Source: Proteus vulgaris
GTDB taxonomy: Bacteria; Pseudomonadota; Gammaproteobacteria; Enterobacterales; Enterobacteriaceae
Direction: 5' to 3'
Assembly (NCBI RefSeq): GCF_023100685.1
Contig: NZ_CP090064.1
Span: 4,235,501-4,299,500 of the forward strand
Length of the DNA stretch: 64,000 nt
Shown here: piece by piece, positions 37,114 to 47,302 of the stretch
Layout: the number at the start of each line of letters is the position of its first letter
Position numbering within the stretch: the first letter of the stretch is position 1
Program-made: the position numbers and the translations under genes
The notes under the pieces: model-generated
What the model saw: the letters and a program-made list of their open reading frames with translations, nothing else
Databases searched by the model: none
What the model was told of the DNA's origin: nothing

Positions 37114-38613
37114 TCAGCCATTCACAATGAATGTCAGTGATATCCAATAAAGTAAACCTGATAAACCAATGCTAACTGGTAATGTTAAGATCCAAGCCAG
37201 TGCAATATTTTTCACCGTCTTCGTTTGAACCCCTCCACCATCAACAATCATTGTACCTGCAACTGCAGATGACAAAACTTGTGTTGTTGATACAGGCATA
37301 CCCGTATAACTTGCGACACCAATGGACACTGCTGCTGTTACCTGAGCAGAAACCCCTTGAGCATAAGTCATACCTTTTTTACCAATTTTCTCACCAATCG
37401 TTACTGCAACACGTTTCCAACCTACCATTGTCCCAATAGAGAGCGCTAATGCCACTGCAACAATGATCCAAATCGGTGCATATTCCACAGTGTTTAGCAG
37501 GTCACGACTCAATGTTTTTAAGAACCGTGCATCTTGGGCGCTAGTTTCAGGTAATTTAGCCACTTCTGTTGCGGTATCAGCGATACACATTAGTAATCGA
37601 CGCATTTGAGCACGCTGGTCTGCTGTTAGTTCATCATAAGAACTAATATTTGCCAGCATTTGTTCTGTTTGATTCAGAACAATTGGCGTTCTCGCGCTGT
37701 TACAATGGAAATCAGTATCACTAGGATCAGTTTGTGCTGACACTGCTGGTGTATTTTCGATAGCATGCTGTAATGCTGGCTGATGCTTCTCATAATACTG
37801 CTGTAAGTGCACAACGGCATCATGTGTTTTGGTGATATCGTATCCGCTAGCACTCATATTGACGACAAAGCCCGCAGGCGCCACGCCAATTAATACCAAC
37901 ATGATAAGACCGATACCTTTCTGCCCATCATTTGCACCATGAGAAAAACTAACCCCAACCGCAGATAAAATCAGTGCAGTACGAGTCCAAAATGGTGGCT
38001 TACGCTTACCATCTTGTTTTTCACGTTCAGCTGGTGTCAGGTGAATACGACGACGTTTTTTCGTACCACTCCAGTAACGGCGTAGTAAGAAAATCATCGC
38101 GCCTGCAATAACCAAGCCGATAATCGGAGAAAGAATGAGAGATAGGAAGATACTGATCATTTTTGGAATGTTTAACGCATCAACGATAGACGAATCTGTC
38201 ACGATAGCATTTGTTAAACCAATACCAATGATAGCACCTATCAGCGTATGTGAACTTGATGCTGGGATGCCGAAATACCATGTACCTAAGTTCCAGATAA
38301 TAGCGGCTAACAGCAACGAGAAGACCATAGCAAGGCCATGACCTGAGCTCACATTCAGCAGAAGATCTGTCGGTAACAAGTGAACGATAGCATAAGCTAC
38401 ACTCAAACCACCGAGCAAAACTCCAAGGAAGTTAAATACACCCGCCATCACGACCGCAAATTGCGCACGCATAGCACGAGTATAGATAACAGTTGCTACC
38501 GCATTTGCGGTATCATGGAAGCCGTTAATAGCTTCATAAAATAGCACAAAAAGCAGTGCTAAAACCAACATTAAACCTGTATGAAATTCTAGGTCAGTAA
38601 ACAAATGTAGCAT
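37114..38613 (-). CDS. pitA: Low-affinity inorganic phosphate transporter PitA
   Basis: 499 residues, as in E. coli PitA. The paired PiT signature motifs are visible: [19 protein letters not shown] near the N-terminus and [13 protein letters not shown] in the middle, with ten or so transmembrane helices and a central soluble loop (about residues 270-370). It imports metal-phosphate complexes driven by protons. The start [14 protein letters not shown] (38613) matches the E. coli length; longer starts at 38652 (ATG) are possible but would add residues not found in the family. Divergent from yhiN. Confidence 0.95.
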   Translation of the reverse strand: MLHLFTDLEFHTGLMLVLALLFVLFYEAINGFHDTANAVATVIYTRAMRAQFAVVMAGVFNFLGVLLGGLSVAYAIVHLLPTDLLLNVSSGHGLAMVFSLLLAAIIWNLGTWYFGIPASSSHTLIGAIIGIGLTNAIVTDSSIVDALNIPKMISIFLSLILSPIIGLVIAGAMIFLLRRYWSGTKKRRRIHLTPAEREKQDGKRKPPFWTRTALILSAVGVSFSHGANDGQKGIGLIMLVLIGVAPAGFVVNMSASGYDITKTHDAVVHLQQYYEKHQPALQHAIENTPAVSAQTDPSDTDFHCNSARTPIVLNQTEQMLANISSYDELTADQRAQMRRLLMCIADTATEVAKLPETSAQDARFLKTLSRDLLNTVEYAPIWIIVAVALALSIGTMVGWKRVAVTIGEKIGKKGMTYAQGVSAQVTAAVSIGVASYTGMPVSTTQVLSSAVAGTMIVDGGGVQTKTVKNIALAWILTLPVSIGLSGLLYWISLTFIVNG

Positions 38614-38922
38614 AGACGTTAAGCCAGTTAGTTGGACATGAACGCGGCGCATTATCAGCGACAAATGCGAACGGTGGAAGCGAAATTTAACCTTTTTTTG
38701 ATTTGATAACCAAGAAAATTAGAGTCTTTTTAAGATAATTCCTTATATATCATTTAATTAATAAAAATAAAAAAAAAGTAAATTTCTGACAATTTTTTTC
38801 CTTGCTAATACGAATTTAGGTGAAAAATGCAGATTTCTCCATATAATTTTACAAAAATACTCTGATCTTACGCGAAAATCATTGATTAAATAGTCAGAGA
38901 AAACCAAGAACGAGACATCATT
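38614..38922. other. pitA-yhiN divergent intergenic region
   Basis: About 309 AT-rich bases with poly-A/T tracts. Promoters for both genes are expected but I see no clear consensus element and no gene. Confidence 0.35.
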
Positions 38923-40137
38923 GTGGGATCATACGATACAGTAATTATAGGTGCAGGTGCCGCGGGGCTTTTTTGTGCGTCTTTAGCAGGACAAGCAGGA
39001 TTATCTGTTTTAGTGCTAGATAACGGTAAAAAAGCAGGTCGAAAAATTCTTATGTCAGGAGGCGGTCGTTGCAATTTTACCAATATGTATATTGAGCCTT
39101 CAGCCTATTTATCAGAGAATCCTCATTTTTGTAAGTCAGCACTTGCTCGCTATACACAATGGGATTTTCTTGAATTAGTGCAAAAACATAACATTGCCTA
39201 TCATGAGAAAACATTAGGCCAGCTCTTTTGTGATGATTCAGCACAGCAAATTGTGGATTTATTACTTGCTGAGTGTCAAAAAGGGAAAGTAAGTGTTCGC
39301 TTACGTAGCGAGGTAACGTTAATCGAGAAAACAGAGGAAGGTTTCACTGTTTTTGTTGATGGGAAAGCGATTGTTACCCCTTCTGTTGTCATTGCCAGCG
39401 GTGGGCTTTCTATGCCTGGTTTAGGTGCTACTCCTTTTGGCTATAAAGTCGCAGAACAATTTGGCCTTCCGGTATTACCCACTCGCGCGGGCTTAGTGCC
39501 TTTTACACTACATAAACCTCAGCTTGAGCAATTTAGTCAACTATCCGGCGTGGCTGTACCTGCTATTGTGACGGCAAAAAGTGGAATAAGTTTTAAAGAA
39601 AATATTCTTTTTACTCATAGAGGTCTTTCAGGCCCTGCTATTCTGCAAATCTCTAGTTATTGGCAATCCGGAGAGTATGTAAGTATTAACTTACTTCCAA
39701 ATATTGACCTTGAAAGCCTTCTACAAGAAAAACGCCAAGAACACCCAAATCAATCATTAAAAAATACATTATCTCGCTTATTACCAAAGCGTTTTATTGA
39801 AATAATGATAGAAAATAAACAGTTACCTGATATTTCCCTCACTCAACTTAGCAACGAACGTATTACTCAAATTGTAGTGTTGCTACAAGAATGGCAAGTT
39901 CAGCCTAATGGCACGGAAGGATATCGTACTGCGGAAGTCACTCTAGGTGGCGTAGATACTCGAGCCCTTTCTTCTAAAACGATGGAAGCCACCAAAGTAA
40001 AAGGACTCTATTTCATTGGTGAAGTCGTGGATGTAACAGGTTGGTTAGGTGGATATAACTTCCAATGGGCATGGAGCTCAGCCTATGCCTGTGCTCAGAG
40101 CCTTATTTCAACACCGAAATCAACTTTTGCTGAGTGA
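38923..40137 (+). CDS. yhiN: YhiN (HI0933-family) flavoprotein, NAD(P)/FAD-dependent oxidoreductase
   Basis: 404 residues. The FAD-binding GxGxxG is in YDTVIIGAGAAGLFCAS, followed by LVLDNGKKAGRKILMSGGGRCNFTNM, the family hallmark. The C-terminal FIGEVVDVTGWLGGYNFQWAWSSAYACAQS closes the FAD site. The E. coli homologue is uncharacterised; the related BaiN reduces bile-acid intermediates, but that should not be assumed here. Start is GTG at 38923. It lies next to pitA as in E. coli. Confidence 0.9.
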   Translation: MGSYDTVIIGAGAAGLFCASLAGQAGLSVLVLDNGKKAGRKILMSGGGRCNFTNMYIEPSAYLSENPHFCKSALARYTQWDFLELVQKHNIAYHEKTLGQLFCDDSAQQIVDLLLAECQKGKVSVRLRSEVTLIEKTEEGFTVFVDGKAIVTPSVVIASGGLSMPGLGATPFGYKVAEQFGLPVLPTRAGLVPFTLHKPQLEQFSQLSGVAVPAIVTAKSGISFKENILFTHRGLSGPAILQISSYWQSGEYVSINLLPNIDLESLLQEKRQEHPNQSLKNTLSRLLPKRFIEIMIENKQLPDISLTQLSNERITQIVVLLQEWQVQPNGTEGYRTAEVTLGGVDTRALSSKTMEATKVKGLYFIGEVVDVTGWLGGYNFQWAWSSAYACAQSLISTPKSTFAE

Positions 40138-40210
40138 TAATAAATAAACGTGCCAATGTTAAAGTTATAAATATTGGTTTTATAATTCTATAAACTTATA
40201 AGTCATACAT

Positions 40211-40254
40211 AACAAAACCCAGTTATCATCAATCTATGATAGCTGGATTTTGTT
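40211..40254. terminator. Terminator after yhiN
   Basis: A long stem, AACAAAACCCAGTTATCAT paired with ATGATAGCTGGATTTTGTTT with one or two mismatches, loop CAATCT. The T-rich right arm ends with TTTT. The whole 40138-40472 interval otherwise shows only AT-rich DNA. Confidence 0.7.
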
Positions 40255-40472
40255 TTATCGCTTAATAGCGACTCAAAATGATTCATATCCCTTCTTTTAC
40301 TCTGGTTTTATAACGCATTTCTTGTTCTTTTTTCTATGAATAACCTTATAAAAAATATTGTTAACTATTTGGTTATATTACTATTTTAAAAAATTATTAA
40401 AATAAAACGATTCGTTAATCAGTAAGTTAAAAGCTTTTCATTGCTTTTTTCGATATTGCTTAAAAAAAAGGC

Positions 40473-40500
40473 TTTACAAATGATACTGAGAACTATTATC
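40473..40500 (+). promoter_or_regulatory. ryhB promoter with overlapping Fur box
   Basis: TTTACA (40473-40478) and TATTAT (40494-40499) are separated by 15 bases. The 19 bases at 40482-40500 agree with the Fur-box consensus GATAATGATAATCATTATC at 15 positions and cover the -10, so Fur-Fe2+ should block transcription, as in E. coli ryhB. Confidence 0.65.
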
Positions 40501-40505
40501 ATCAA

Positions 40506-40606
40506 TAACACTTTCAGACGCACCACCTTCAGGGTGATATGAAAGAACGACATTGCTCACATTGCTTCCAGTGTTTTATTTAGCCAGCCGGGTGCTGGCT
40601 TTTTTC
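40506..40606 (+). ncRNA. ryhB: RyhB, iron-responsive small RNA
   Basis: The segment ACGACATTGCTCACATTGC and following CTTCCAG are the conserved pairing core of enterobacterial RyhB, nearly identical to E. coli, and the end AGCCAGCCGGGTGCTGGCT plus T run is its intrinsic terminator (about 40582-40606). The 5' end is estimated from the -10 box and could be off by a few bases. With Hfq, RyhB represses mRNAs for iron-using proteins such as succinate dehydrogenase and SodB when iron is short. Its position just upstream of yhhW matches the E. coli neighbourhood (yhhW-yhhX-ryhB). Confidence 0.93.
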
Positions 40607-40740
40607 TTTTCAAAAACTTATTCGATGTTTTTGTTTCCCTTTATTCAAATTATTTGGATCTTCAGGTTAAATTCCTCCGCTTTTCTACTTTGTGCTATTG
40701 CGTAAACTGTGTTCAACAACTGATGAGAAGGAAACACATA

Positions 40741-41442
40741 ATGATTTATCTACGCAAAGCAAATGAAAGAGGACACGCTAATCATGGTTGGCTAGATAGC
40801 TGGCATACCTTCTCTTTCGCAAACTATTACGATCGTGATTTTATGGGATTTTCTGCATTACGCGTGATTAATGAAGATCGCGTAATACCTGGTGAAGGCT
40901 TTGGTACCCACCCTCATAAAGACATGGAAATTTTAACCTATGTGCTTGAAGGTAATATCGAGCACAAAGACAGTATGGGTAATAAAGAAAATGTTCCTGC
41001 GGGTGAGTTTCAGATAATGAGTGCAGGTACAGGGATCACCCATTCAGAATATAATCCAAATAGTGATCAAGGGCTGCATTTCTACCAAATTTGGATTATG
41101 CCAAATACTGTCGGTATCACACCACGTTACGATCAACGTCGTTTTGATACAACTGTAAGTAAACAGCTTATTTTGTCGCCAGATGCCCGTGATGGCTCTT
41201 TAAAAGTATTCCAAGACATGACCTTATGGCGTTGGAACCTGAAAAAAGGCGAAGAAGCACAATATCAAGTAGAAGCGGGACGCAATATTTGGCTGCAAGT
41301 TGTAAAAGGAAAAATAGCCATTAATGACATAATTGCGACCACCAGTGATGGTGTAGCTATTGCTGATGAAGATATGATCCATTTTGTTGGTGATGAAGAC
41401 AGTGAGGTTTTATTGTTTGATTTGCCTCCTGTAAAAGCATAG
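40741..41442 (+). CDS. yhhW: Pirin-family quercetin 2,3-dioxygenase YhhW
   Basis: 233 residues matching E. coli YhhW from MIYLRKANERGHANHGWLDS onwards. Metal ligands of the pirin cupin lie in GFGTHPHKDMEILTYVLEG (two His) and GTGITHSEYNP with a Glu near QIMSAG. E. coli YhhW cleaves quercetin in vitro; the natural substrate is unknown. Start at 40741 with AAGGAAA upstream; a longer upstream frame overlaps no family sequence. RyhB ends 134 bases upstream on the same strand. Confidence 0.92.
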   Translation: MIYLRKANERGHANHGWLDSWHTFSFANYYDRDFMGFSALRVINEDRVIPGEGFGTHPHKDMEILTYVLEGNIEHKDSMGNKENVPAGEFQIMSAGTGITHSEYNPNSDQGLHFYQIWIMPNTVGITPRYDQRRFDTTVSKQLILSPDARDGSLKVFQDMTLWRWNLKKGEEAQYQVEAGRNIWLQVVKGKIAINDIIATTSDGVAIADEDMIHFVGDEDSEVLLFDLPPVKA

Positions 41443-41507
41443 TTGGGTTATCACCCTCTAAAGCCACTTTTTCTCTAATAGATAGTTTCACTTTATTTCC
41501 TTTTTAC

Positions 41508-41543
41508 TCCCTGAAATATTCTCGCATTTCAGGGATTTTTTTT
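41508..41543 (+). terminator. Terminator of yhhW
   Basis: Perfect 10-bp stem TCCCTGAAAT / ATTTCAGGGA with an 8-base loop followed by eight T residues. Confidence 0.85.
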
Positions 41544-41566
41544 ATCTCTAATATCTCAAATAAAAA

Positions 41567-41602
41567 AACACCAAAATCATATCCTATGAATTTGGTGTTT
41601 TT
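41567..41602. terminator. Terminator of pckA (bidirectional)
   Basis: A 15-bp stem with one mismatch (AACACCAAAATCATA / TATGAATTTGGTGTT) and T/A runs on both sides, 20 bases beyond the pckA stop on the minus strand. Confidence 0.75.
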
Positions 41603-41619
41603 ATTAATGCTTTAAAAAA

Positions 41620-43239
41620 TTAACGTTTTGGTCCAACTTTTGTCAGTGCTTGACCTGCTGGAGTATCTGTATATTTATCGAAGTTCTTCACAAAACGATC
41701 AGCGAGATCGTCTGCTTTTACATCCCATTGCGCTTTATCAGCATAAGTATCACGAGGATCTAAAATTTCACTGTTAACGCCTGGTAGTGCTGTTGGGATC
41801 TCCAAATCAAACACAGGTAATGTTTTCATTGGTGCTTTATCAATGTCACCATTTAAGATCGCATCAATAATAGCGCGAGTATCTTTAATTGAGATACGTT
41901 TACCTGTGCCGTTCCAACCGGTATTAACCAGATAGGCTTTTGCACCAGATGCTTGCATACGTTTTACTAATACTTCAGCGTATTGTGTTGGGTGCAGAGA
42001 TAAGAATGCCGCACCAAAACAAGCTGAGAATGTAGGTGTTGGCTCTGTTACACCACGTTCTGTTCCTGCAAGCTTAGCGGTAAAGCCAGATAAGAAGTGA
42101 TATTGCGTTTGTTCCGGCGTTAAACGTGAAACAGGAGGTAACACACCAAAAGCATCTGCTGTTAAGAAAATCACTTTCTTAGCGTGACCCGCTTTAGAAA
42201 CAGGTTTAACAATATTATCGATATGATAAATCGGGTAAGAAACACGGGTATTTTCTGTTTTTGAGCCATCGTCGAAATCAACAGAACCATCCGATAACAC
42301 AACCACGTTTTCTAATAGTGCGTCACGTTTAATTGCACCATAGATATCAGGCTCTGCTTCTTTTGATAAGTGGATCGTTTTCGCATAACAACCCCCTTCA
42401 AAGTTAAACACACCGTCATCGTCCCAACCATGCTCATCATCACCAATTAGCTTACGCTTAGGATCTGTTGAAAGGGTTGTTTTACCTGTACCGGATAAGC
42501 CAAAGAAAATAGCCACATCACCACTTTCGCCAACGTTTGCGGAACAGTGCATAGAAGCCATACCTTTAAGAGGAAGGAAGTAGTTCATCATAGAGAACAT
42601 ACCTTTCTTCATCTCGCCACCGTACCAAGTACCCCCGATTAACTGAATGCGTTCAGTTAAATTGAAAGCAACGAAGTTCTCAGAATTAAGTCCTTGTTCC
42701 TTCCAATTTGGATTTGTACATTTCGCTCCGTTCATCACAATGAAGTCTGGTGTGAAATTTTCCAGCTCTTCTTGTTCAGGACGAATAAACATATTTTTAA
42801 CAAAATGGGCTTGCCAAGCAACTTCCGTGATAAAACGTACTTTTAAACGAGTGTCCGCATTCGCACCACAAAATGCATCAACAACAAACAAACGTTTGCC
42901 TGATAGCTGATTGGTTACCAATGATTTTAAGTCAGACCACACTTCTTGTGAGAGTGGCTTATTATCATTTTTACCTTTTCCCTGATCAGCCCACCATACC
43001 GTGTCACGAGTAACATCATCACGAACAATGTATTTATCTTTCGGAGAACGTCCAGTAAATATACCTGTATCAACGGCAATAGCGCCTAACGAGGTTAATG
43101 TGCCTCGTTCATAACCTGTTAATCCAGGCTGGGTTTCTTCATTAAATAACAGCTCATAGCTTGGGTTATAAATGATTTCACTTGTGTCCTTAATACCGTA
43201 CTGCTGGAGATCCTTAGGGGTAAGACCTTTAACGCTCAT
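41620..43239 (-). CDS. pckA: Phosphoenolpyruvate carboxykinase (ATP)
   Basis: 539 residues, essentially the E. coli length. The kinase-1a loop [11 protein letters not shown], the kinase-2 motif [23 protein letters not shown] and the substrate region [10 protein letters not shown] are all intact. It converts oxaloacetate and ATP to phosphoenolpyruvate and CO2, the first step of gluconeogenesis from acids such as acetate (acs is encoded at the end of this window). AGGAGCG precedes the ATG. Single gene. Confidence 0.97.
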   Translation of the reverse strand: MSVKGLTPKDLQQYGIKDTSEIIYNPSYELLFNEETQPGLTGYERGTLTSLGAIAVDTGIFTGRSPKDKYIVRDDVTRDTVWWADQGKGKNDNKPLSQEVWSDLKSLVTNQLSGKRLFVVDAFCGANADTRLKVRFITEVAWQAHFVKNMFIRPEQEELENFTPDFIVMNGAKCTNPNWKEQGLNSENFVAFNLTERIQLIGGTWYGGEMKKGMFSMMNYFLPLKGMASMHCSANVGESGDVAIFFGLSGTGKTTLSTDPKRKLIGDDEHGWDDDGVFNFEGGCYAKTIHLSKEAEPDIYGAIKRDALLENVVVLSDGSVDFDDGSKTENTRVSYPIYHIDNIVKPVSKAGHAKKVIFLTADAFGVLPPVSRLTPEQTQYHFLSGFTAKLAGTERGVTEPTPTFSACFGAAFLSLHPTQYAEVLVKRMQASGAKAYLVNTGWNGTGKRISIKDTRAIIDAILNGDIDKAPMKTLPVFDLEIPTALPGVNSEILDPRDTYADKAQWDVKADDLADRFVKNFDKYTDTPAGQALTKVGPKR

Positions 43240-43392
43240 AGTTTCGCTCCTGATAAATAGACCTTTCTACGAGCAATATTAGGGTGTTACGAGTAATTAA
43301 CAGCGATTGTTATCAATATTTTGAAAATTTATAATTTTTTTATGTTAAGAACGAGAGCTAATGCACAAAACTACAGAAAAATTGTTGAATAA

Positions 43393-43418
43393 AAAAGGAC
43401 GCAAAATAGCGTCCTTTT
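43393..43418. terminator. Terminator after hslO
   Basis: Perfect 10-bp stem AAAAGGACGC / GCGTCCTTTT with a 6-base loop; on the minus strand it ends in TTTTTT and lies 25 bases beyond the hslO stop. Confidence 0.82.
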
Positions 43419-43443
43419 GATAAAGTCACCTTGCTAAATCGAA

Positions 43444-44328
43444 TCAGTGCAATTCTGATTCATTTAACTTATTGATATTATTAATATCATTCTCTGTAAA
43501 GATATAATGAGTTCCACAATACTCACATTCCATATCGATATTGCCCTGTTCTTGCAACAGGTGGTTCACATCTTCTTTAGACAATGTTACTAATGTATTT
43601 TCACAGCGTTCACGCGAACAAGTACAATGAAATTCAACAGCTTGAGGCTCATAAAGAGTAACATCTTCTTCGTGATATAAACGATGTAAGATCTCTTTAG
43701 TATCCAGCGTAAATAACTCTTCAGCCTTAATGGTGTGAGTTAATTGTGTAAGTAATTCAAAATGTTCCGCCGTATGTTCTGCCGTGAACTCTTCTGATGC
43801 TGGTAATACTTGTAATAACATTCCTGCAGCCGCAGGCTTACCCGCTTGCATACCACTACGAATAAATACGCGAGTTGGTAACTGTTCTGATTGCTTAAAA
43901 TAGTTATCAATACAAGCTTCAATAGTTTCACCATCAAGGGCAACAATACCTTGATAACGTTCACATTTCTCTGGTGTTACTGTGATGACCATAAAACCAT
44001 TCCCGATCATCTCTTTTAATGTACTTCCAGCCTTTACATCATCATCCACACGCGCAACACCGCGCATTTGTTGATTGTTATTACCATTGATAACAGCCAA
44101 TCGTACTGGGCCATCGCCTTGTATTTGAACAGTAATATCTCCTTCAAATTTAAGCGTTGCTGTTAACAAACTCGTTGCCACCAGCAAATCACCTAGAAGA
44201 CATTGAACTGGCTCAGGATAATGGTGATTTTCAAGCATTGATTGATAGGTTTCAGTCACATTGACCAATTCACCACGTACCGCGTTTTTTTCAAATAAAA
44301 AACGTGATAAAGAGTCTTTTTTAGACAT
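43444..44328 (-). CDS. hslO: Hsp33, redox-regulated molecular chaperone
   Basis: 294 residues. The C-terminal zinc/redox switch shows four cysteines as [10 protein letters not shown] and CEYCG, the CxC and CxxC pair that release zinc and form disulfides on oxidation. The N-terminal domain ([20 protein letters not shown]) matches the Hsp33 fold. It prevents aggregation of unfolded proteins under oxidative heat stress. GAGAGAAC lies before the ATG. Downstream of hslR in a heat-shock operon, as in E. coli. Confidence 0.96.
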   Translation of the reverse strand: MSKKDSLSRFLFEKNAVRGELVNVTETYQSMLENHHYPEPVQCLLGDLLVATSLLTATLKFEGDITVQIQGDGPVRLAVINGNNNQQMRGVARVDDDVKAGSTLKEMIGNGFMVITVTPEKCERYQGIVALDGETIEACIDNYFKQSEQLPTRVFIRSGMQAGKPAAAGMLLQVLPASEEFTAEHTAEHFELLTQLTHTIKAEELFTLDTKEILHRLYHEEDVTLYEPQAVEFHCTCSRERCENTLVTLSKEDVNHLLQEQGNIDMECEYCGTHYIFTENDINNINKLNESELH

Positions 44329-44354
44329 AACGTTCTCTCATTTCAGGGAATCGG

Positions 44355-44768
44355 TTAATCCGATTCTTGTAAATTTGTCTGTTTGAAGCGAAGTAAGGTG
44401 CGTCTTTCCTTTTTATCAGGGCGACGTTCAGGATGAGGCATTGTTAACGCATTCATTTTTCTCGCAAGAGCAATTTTTTCTCTTTTCGCAATACTCTCTG
44501 GTGTTTCACAATAGAGTGTTTGTGCTTGTGTAGCACCTTGTCGCTGTGAACTCACCATTAGAATGGTTACTGTCCGTTCATCATTACCTTGTCGTAGACG
44601 TATTTCTGCGCCTTCTTCAACGATTTTACTTGGCTTGCCTCTCACACCATTGTAATGAACTTTGCCACCTTCAATCATTGTGCGAGCAATGGCACGCGTT
44701 TTATAAAAACGCGCAGCCCAGAGCCATTTATCTAAGCGGACACCACTTTCTGGTGATGGTTGACTCAT
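44355..44768 (-). CDS. hslR: Hsp15, ribosome-associated heat shock protein
   Basis: 137 residues with an S4 RNA-binding domain at the N-terminus (VRLDKWLWAARFYKTRAIARTMIEGGKVHYNG) and a basic C-terminal tail (PERRPDKKERRTLLRFK). Hsp15 binds free 50S subunits that still carry a nascent peptidyl-tRNA. AAGGAGA precedes the ATG. It lies 26 bases upstream of hslO. Confidence 0.95.
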   Translation of the reverse strand: MSQPSPESGVRLDKWLWAARFYKTRAIARTMIEGGKVHYNGVRGKPSKIVEEGAEIRLRQGNDERTVTILMVSSQRQGATQAQTLYCETPESIAKREKIALARKMNALTMPHPERRPDKKERRTLLRFKQTNLQESD

Positions 44769-44840
44769 CCCTTTCTCCTTAACTTCAACTTCTTTTATGA
44801 AGGCGATAGTGAAAACACATAGCCTTCCACAACAAGGGAC

Positions 44841-46949
44841 TTACTGAGGAGGGCGATAAAAACAGTGCTCATAATAGAGACTGATTTTATTCATGCGTTG
44901 GTTGTTTTGTCGCCGACGCCGGATGATAAGAAAGAGGTTCAATACTAAGAACCCGATAGCAAGAAACAATAATAACGTATTACCGATGTAATATAACATT
45001 GTCATTGAATCAGGTAGGCTATGTAAAAATATCTGTAACGTACCATTAGCATCAACAACCATGCCTGTTATTACTCCACCCGTATCAAAAGGGGTATGCA
45101 ATAAAATATCGGATAAACGTTGTAACTCCCGCCACTGTTCTAACGGCGTGGGTTCAAACACTGAGTTTGAGTTTGACGCGTAATCAACGAGCTGTTTTCT
45201 TTCATCACTGATTAATAGCACACCACCTGGTGGCGGACTATTTAACAGTATTGCGGCTTTATCTATTTCTCGATAGATAAAAGAAGATGTGGTGGTGTCG
45301 ATAAGCTTTTCCAAGGCCTCCGCACTTACTGCACGTAATAAAACATTGGTGCCTGTTAGTTTACCACTCTCAGCACGTTGAACTAATGCACTCCAGTCAT
45401 TAACGTTACTCAAGTTAACTAACGCCATTTTCAAGCGGATACATTCATTTTCTCGTGGGCATAAATCCTGTGTTTTCAACACAATACCATCGAAATTATC
45501 TAAAAGATTCATTCCTGATTTAGTAATGGCTTGACCTAAACTTGGGTTAACTCGGTTATTAGAAACGGGATGAAGCTGCTCTTCAACCATATGTAATAAA
45601 GCAGCTGCTTTTTCGATTGTGCTCGACTCAGGCATTGGCATTGGATTGCTGTTATTCCAGTAAATGCCCGAACAATCAAAAGGTGCAAAAATGGTTTTAT
45701 TATTCTTACTTGATAGATTAGGTGGCATATAACACATACCCACCCCTTTCGCCTGAATAATATCTCCAACATGCAAATCGGTTGTTTCCAATTCGGTAAA
45801 ATTAGTGACTAAATGAGGTTCTGTATCTTTAAGCCATGAAAAACTGAGTTTCATTGAAAGAGAAAGTGGCTGATAAAGATACAACATGCCAATAATAAAT
45901 AAGCTCCAAAAAACGAAAATAATATTTTTAATGTACCGTTTATAAGGATAATTTTTTTCTTCGTCATGTAATGAAAGATAACTTCCTTGCTTTATAACAT
46001 GATGACTAGGATACATTTCTAAATAGGTGACTTTATCAATATCACCTTGAATATAAGGCTCCCAATGAGGTGGATAAATAAGATCAATACCCCCTAAAGA
46101 AACATTTTTCACCTGCCCATGATCAAAATTGCCGAAAAGCCCCCAGCGTTTTAAACGTCCTTTAAAACAATGGACTTCTTGCTTACGAGGTTTAATCAAA
46201 GGATTGTGAATAAGGAAAATACCGATGGCAAGAAATGAGCTTCCTATCGCTAAGATCCAAGGAAGAAAAACCTGAGGCATCATTAGGGCCGTTAACCATA
46301 ATGTAAGCCCTATACAAACAAAAGAACCATCCCAAAAGCCAGATGAGTTATGTAATCGGTATTCTTCGTTAGTCTCTTCTCTAATTTGCAGGAGGTGAGC
46401 AGCATCACCTTCATTCTTTTGGATCGTGGATGAACCATTTGCCAAGATAGGTTCAGAAAGTTGCTTTAAACTCAGCGCAGAAAAATGAATTTTTTCATCT
46501 TTTAAAAAATGTCCATTAACACCAATTACGATGGGGATAGATGGCGTACACACAACATCGAGGACATTTTCTTGTTGAAGATAAGGAACAAGCAGCGGGG
46601 GAATATGAATTTCTACAGCATCAATATAGTAACGCCAATGATTTAACCCTTCCGATGAGCCAGCAAAACGGTTAACGATATTTCTTAATGTCGTAACGAC
46701 TTCGCCTTTAATTGGCATTTCGGGGAAGTTTTGTAATGAATATCCAGAAGAAAAATCAGACGTACCAAAATAAGATAAATAATCACTAATAAGCCCATAG
46801 TCATCTGAAGTGAGCTTACGATACGTTGGTTTGGCAAGAGATGGGAGATGATGTGAGTCATCAAGCCGCCTTCTTTTAAAGAATAGAAAGGCGGCCATTA
46901 TAAATAGGCTTATCATCAAGATAGCCAATATAATGACTGATAATCTCAT
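44841..46949 (-). CDS. igaA: IgaA/UmoB, inner-membrane repressor of the Rcs phosphorelay
   Basis: 702 residues. A first helix (residues 3-20), a pair of helices around 205-250, another near 320-345, and one near 650-680 leave a large periplasmic domain in between, as in IgaA/YrfF. In Proteus mirabilis this protein is called UmoB and raises flhDC expression and swarming; in Salmonella IgaA restrains RcsD signalling. The start at 46949 (MRLSVIILAILMISLF) has GGGGAAA upstream. In E. coli yrfG lies between igaA and hslR; here only about 70 non-coding bases do, so yrfG is missing from this spot. Divergent from nudE. Confidence 0.9.
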   Translation of the reverse strand: MRLSVIILAILMISLFIMAAFLFFKRRRLDDSHHLPSLAKPTYRKLTSDDYGLISDYLSYFGTSDFSSGYSLQNFPEMPIKGEVVTTLRNIVNRFAGSSEGLNHWRYYIDAVEIHIPPLLVPYLQQENVLDVVCTPSIPIVIGVNGHFLKDEKIHFSALSLKQLSEPILANGSSTIQKNEGDAAHLLQIREETNEEYRLHNSSGFWDGSFVCIGLTLWLTALMMPQVFLPWILAIGSSFLAIGIFLIHNPLIKPRKQEVHCFKGRLKRWGLFGNFDHGQVKNVSLGGIDLIYPPHWEPYIQGDIDKVTYLEMYPSHHVIKQGSYLSLHDEEKNYPYKRYIKNIIFVFWSLFIIGMLYLYQPLSLSMKLSFSWLKDTEPHLVTNFTELETTDLHVGDIIQAKGVGMCYMPPNLSSKNNKTIFAPFDCSGIYWNNSNPMPMPESSTIEKAAALLHMVEEQLHPVSNNRVNPSLGQAITKSGMNLLDNFDGIVLKTQDLCPRENECIRLKMALVNLSNVNDWSALVQRAESGKLTGTNVLLRAVSAEALEKLIDTTTSSFIYREIDKAAILLNSPPPGGVLLISDERKQLVDYASNSNSVFEPTPLEQWRELQRLSDILLHTPFDTGGVITGMVVDANGTLQIFLHSLPDSMTMLYYIGNTLLLFLAIGFLVLNLFLIIRRRRQNNQRMNKISLYYEHCFYRPPQ

Positions 46950-47302
46950 TTTTTCCCCATGCTTATACTGATGCTGCGTAGTAACAATACCAAATTTAAA
47001 ACCCTGCCTAACATAAGGCAATTCCTATTCTTTTGTTCTATTTTTTATTTAAATACAATAGATTATATTTTTGTCGGCGCGTTATAATTTATTTATCTTA
47101 TCAATTTTATATCCACTAACAACGCTATCTTCAGGTAAAATAGCGGATCAATAAATAATAATATTCTCAAAAAATCAATAAATAACTAGGTTTAGTAGCG
47201 GAGTGTACTCAATTTTCACTTAAAAGCTAAATCTAATTGTTAGATTTATTTTGTCATTAATGTGTTAAATTCAGGTTAATCTCTATTCTGCCAGGGGCTG
47301 TT
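46950..47302. other. igaA-nudE divergent intergenic region
   Basis: About 353 AT-rich bases with no gene. Promoters in both directions are expected; I see no convincing operator. CAGGGGCTG just before nudE contains its ribosome site. Confidence 0.35.
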
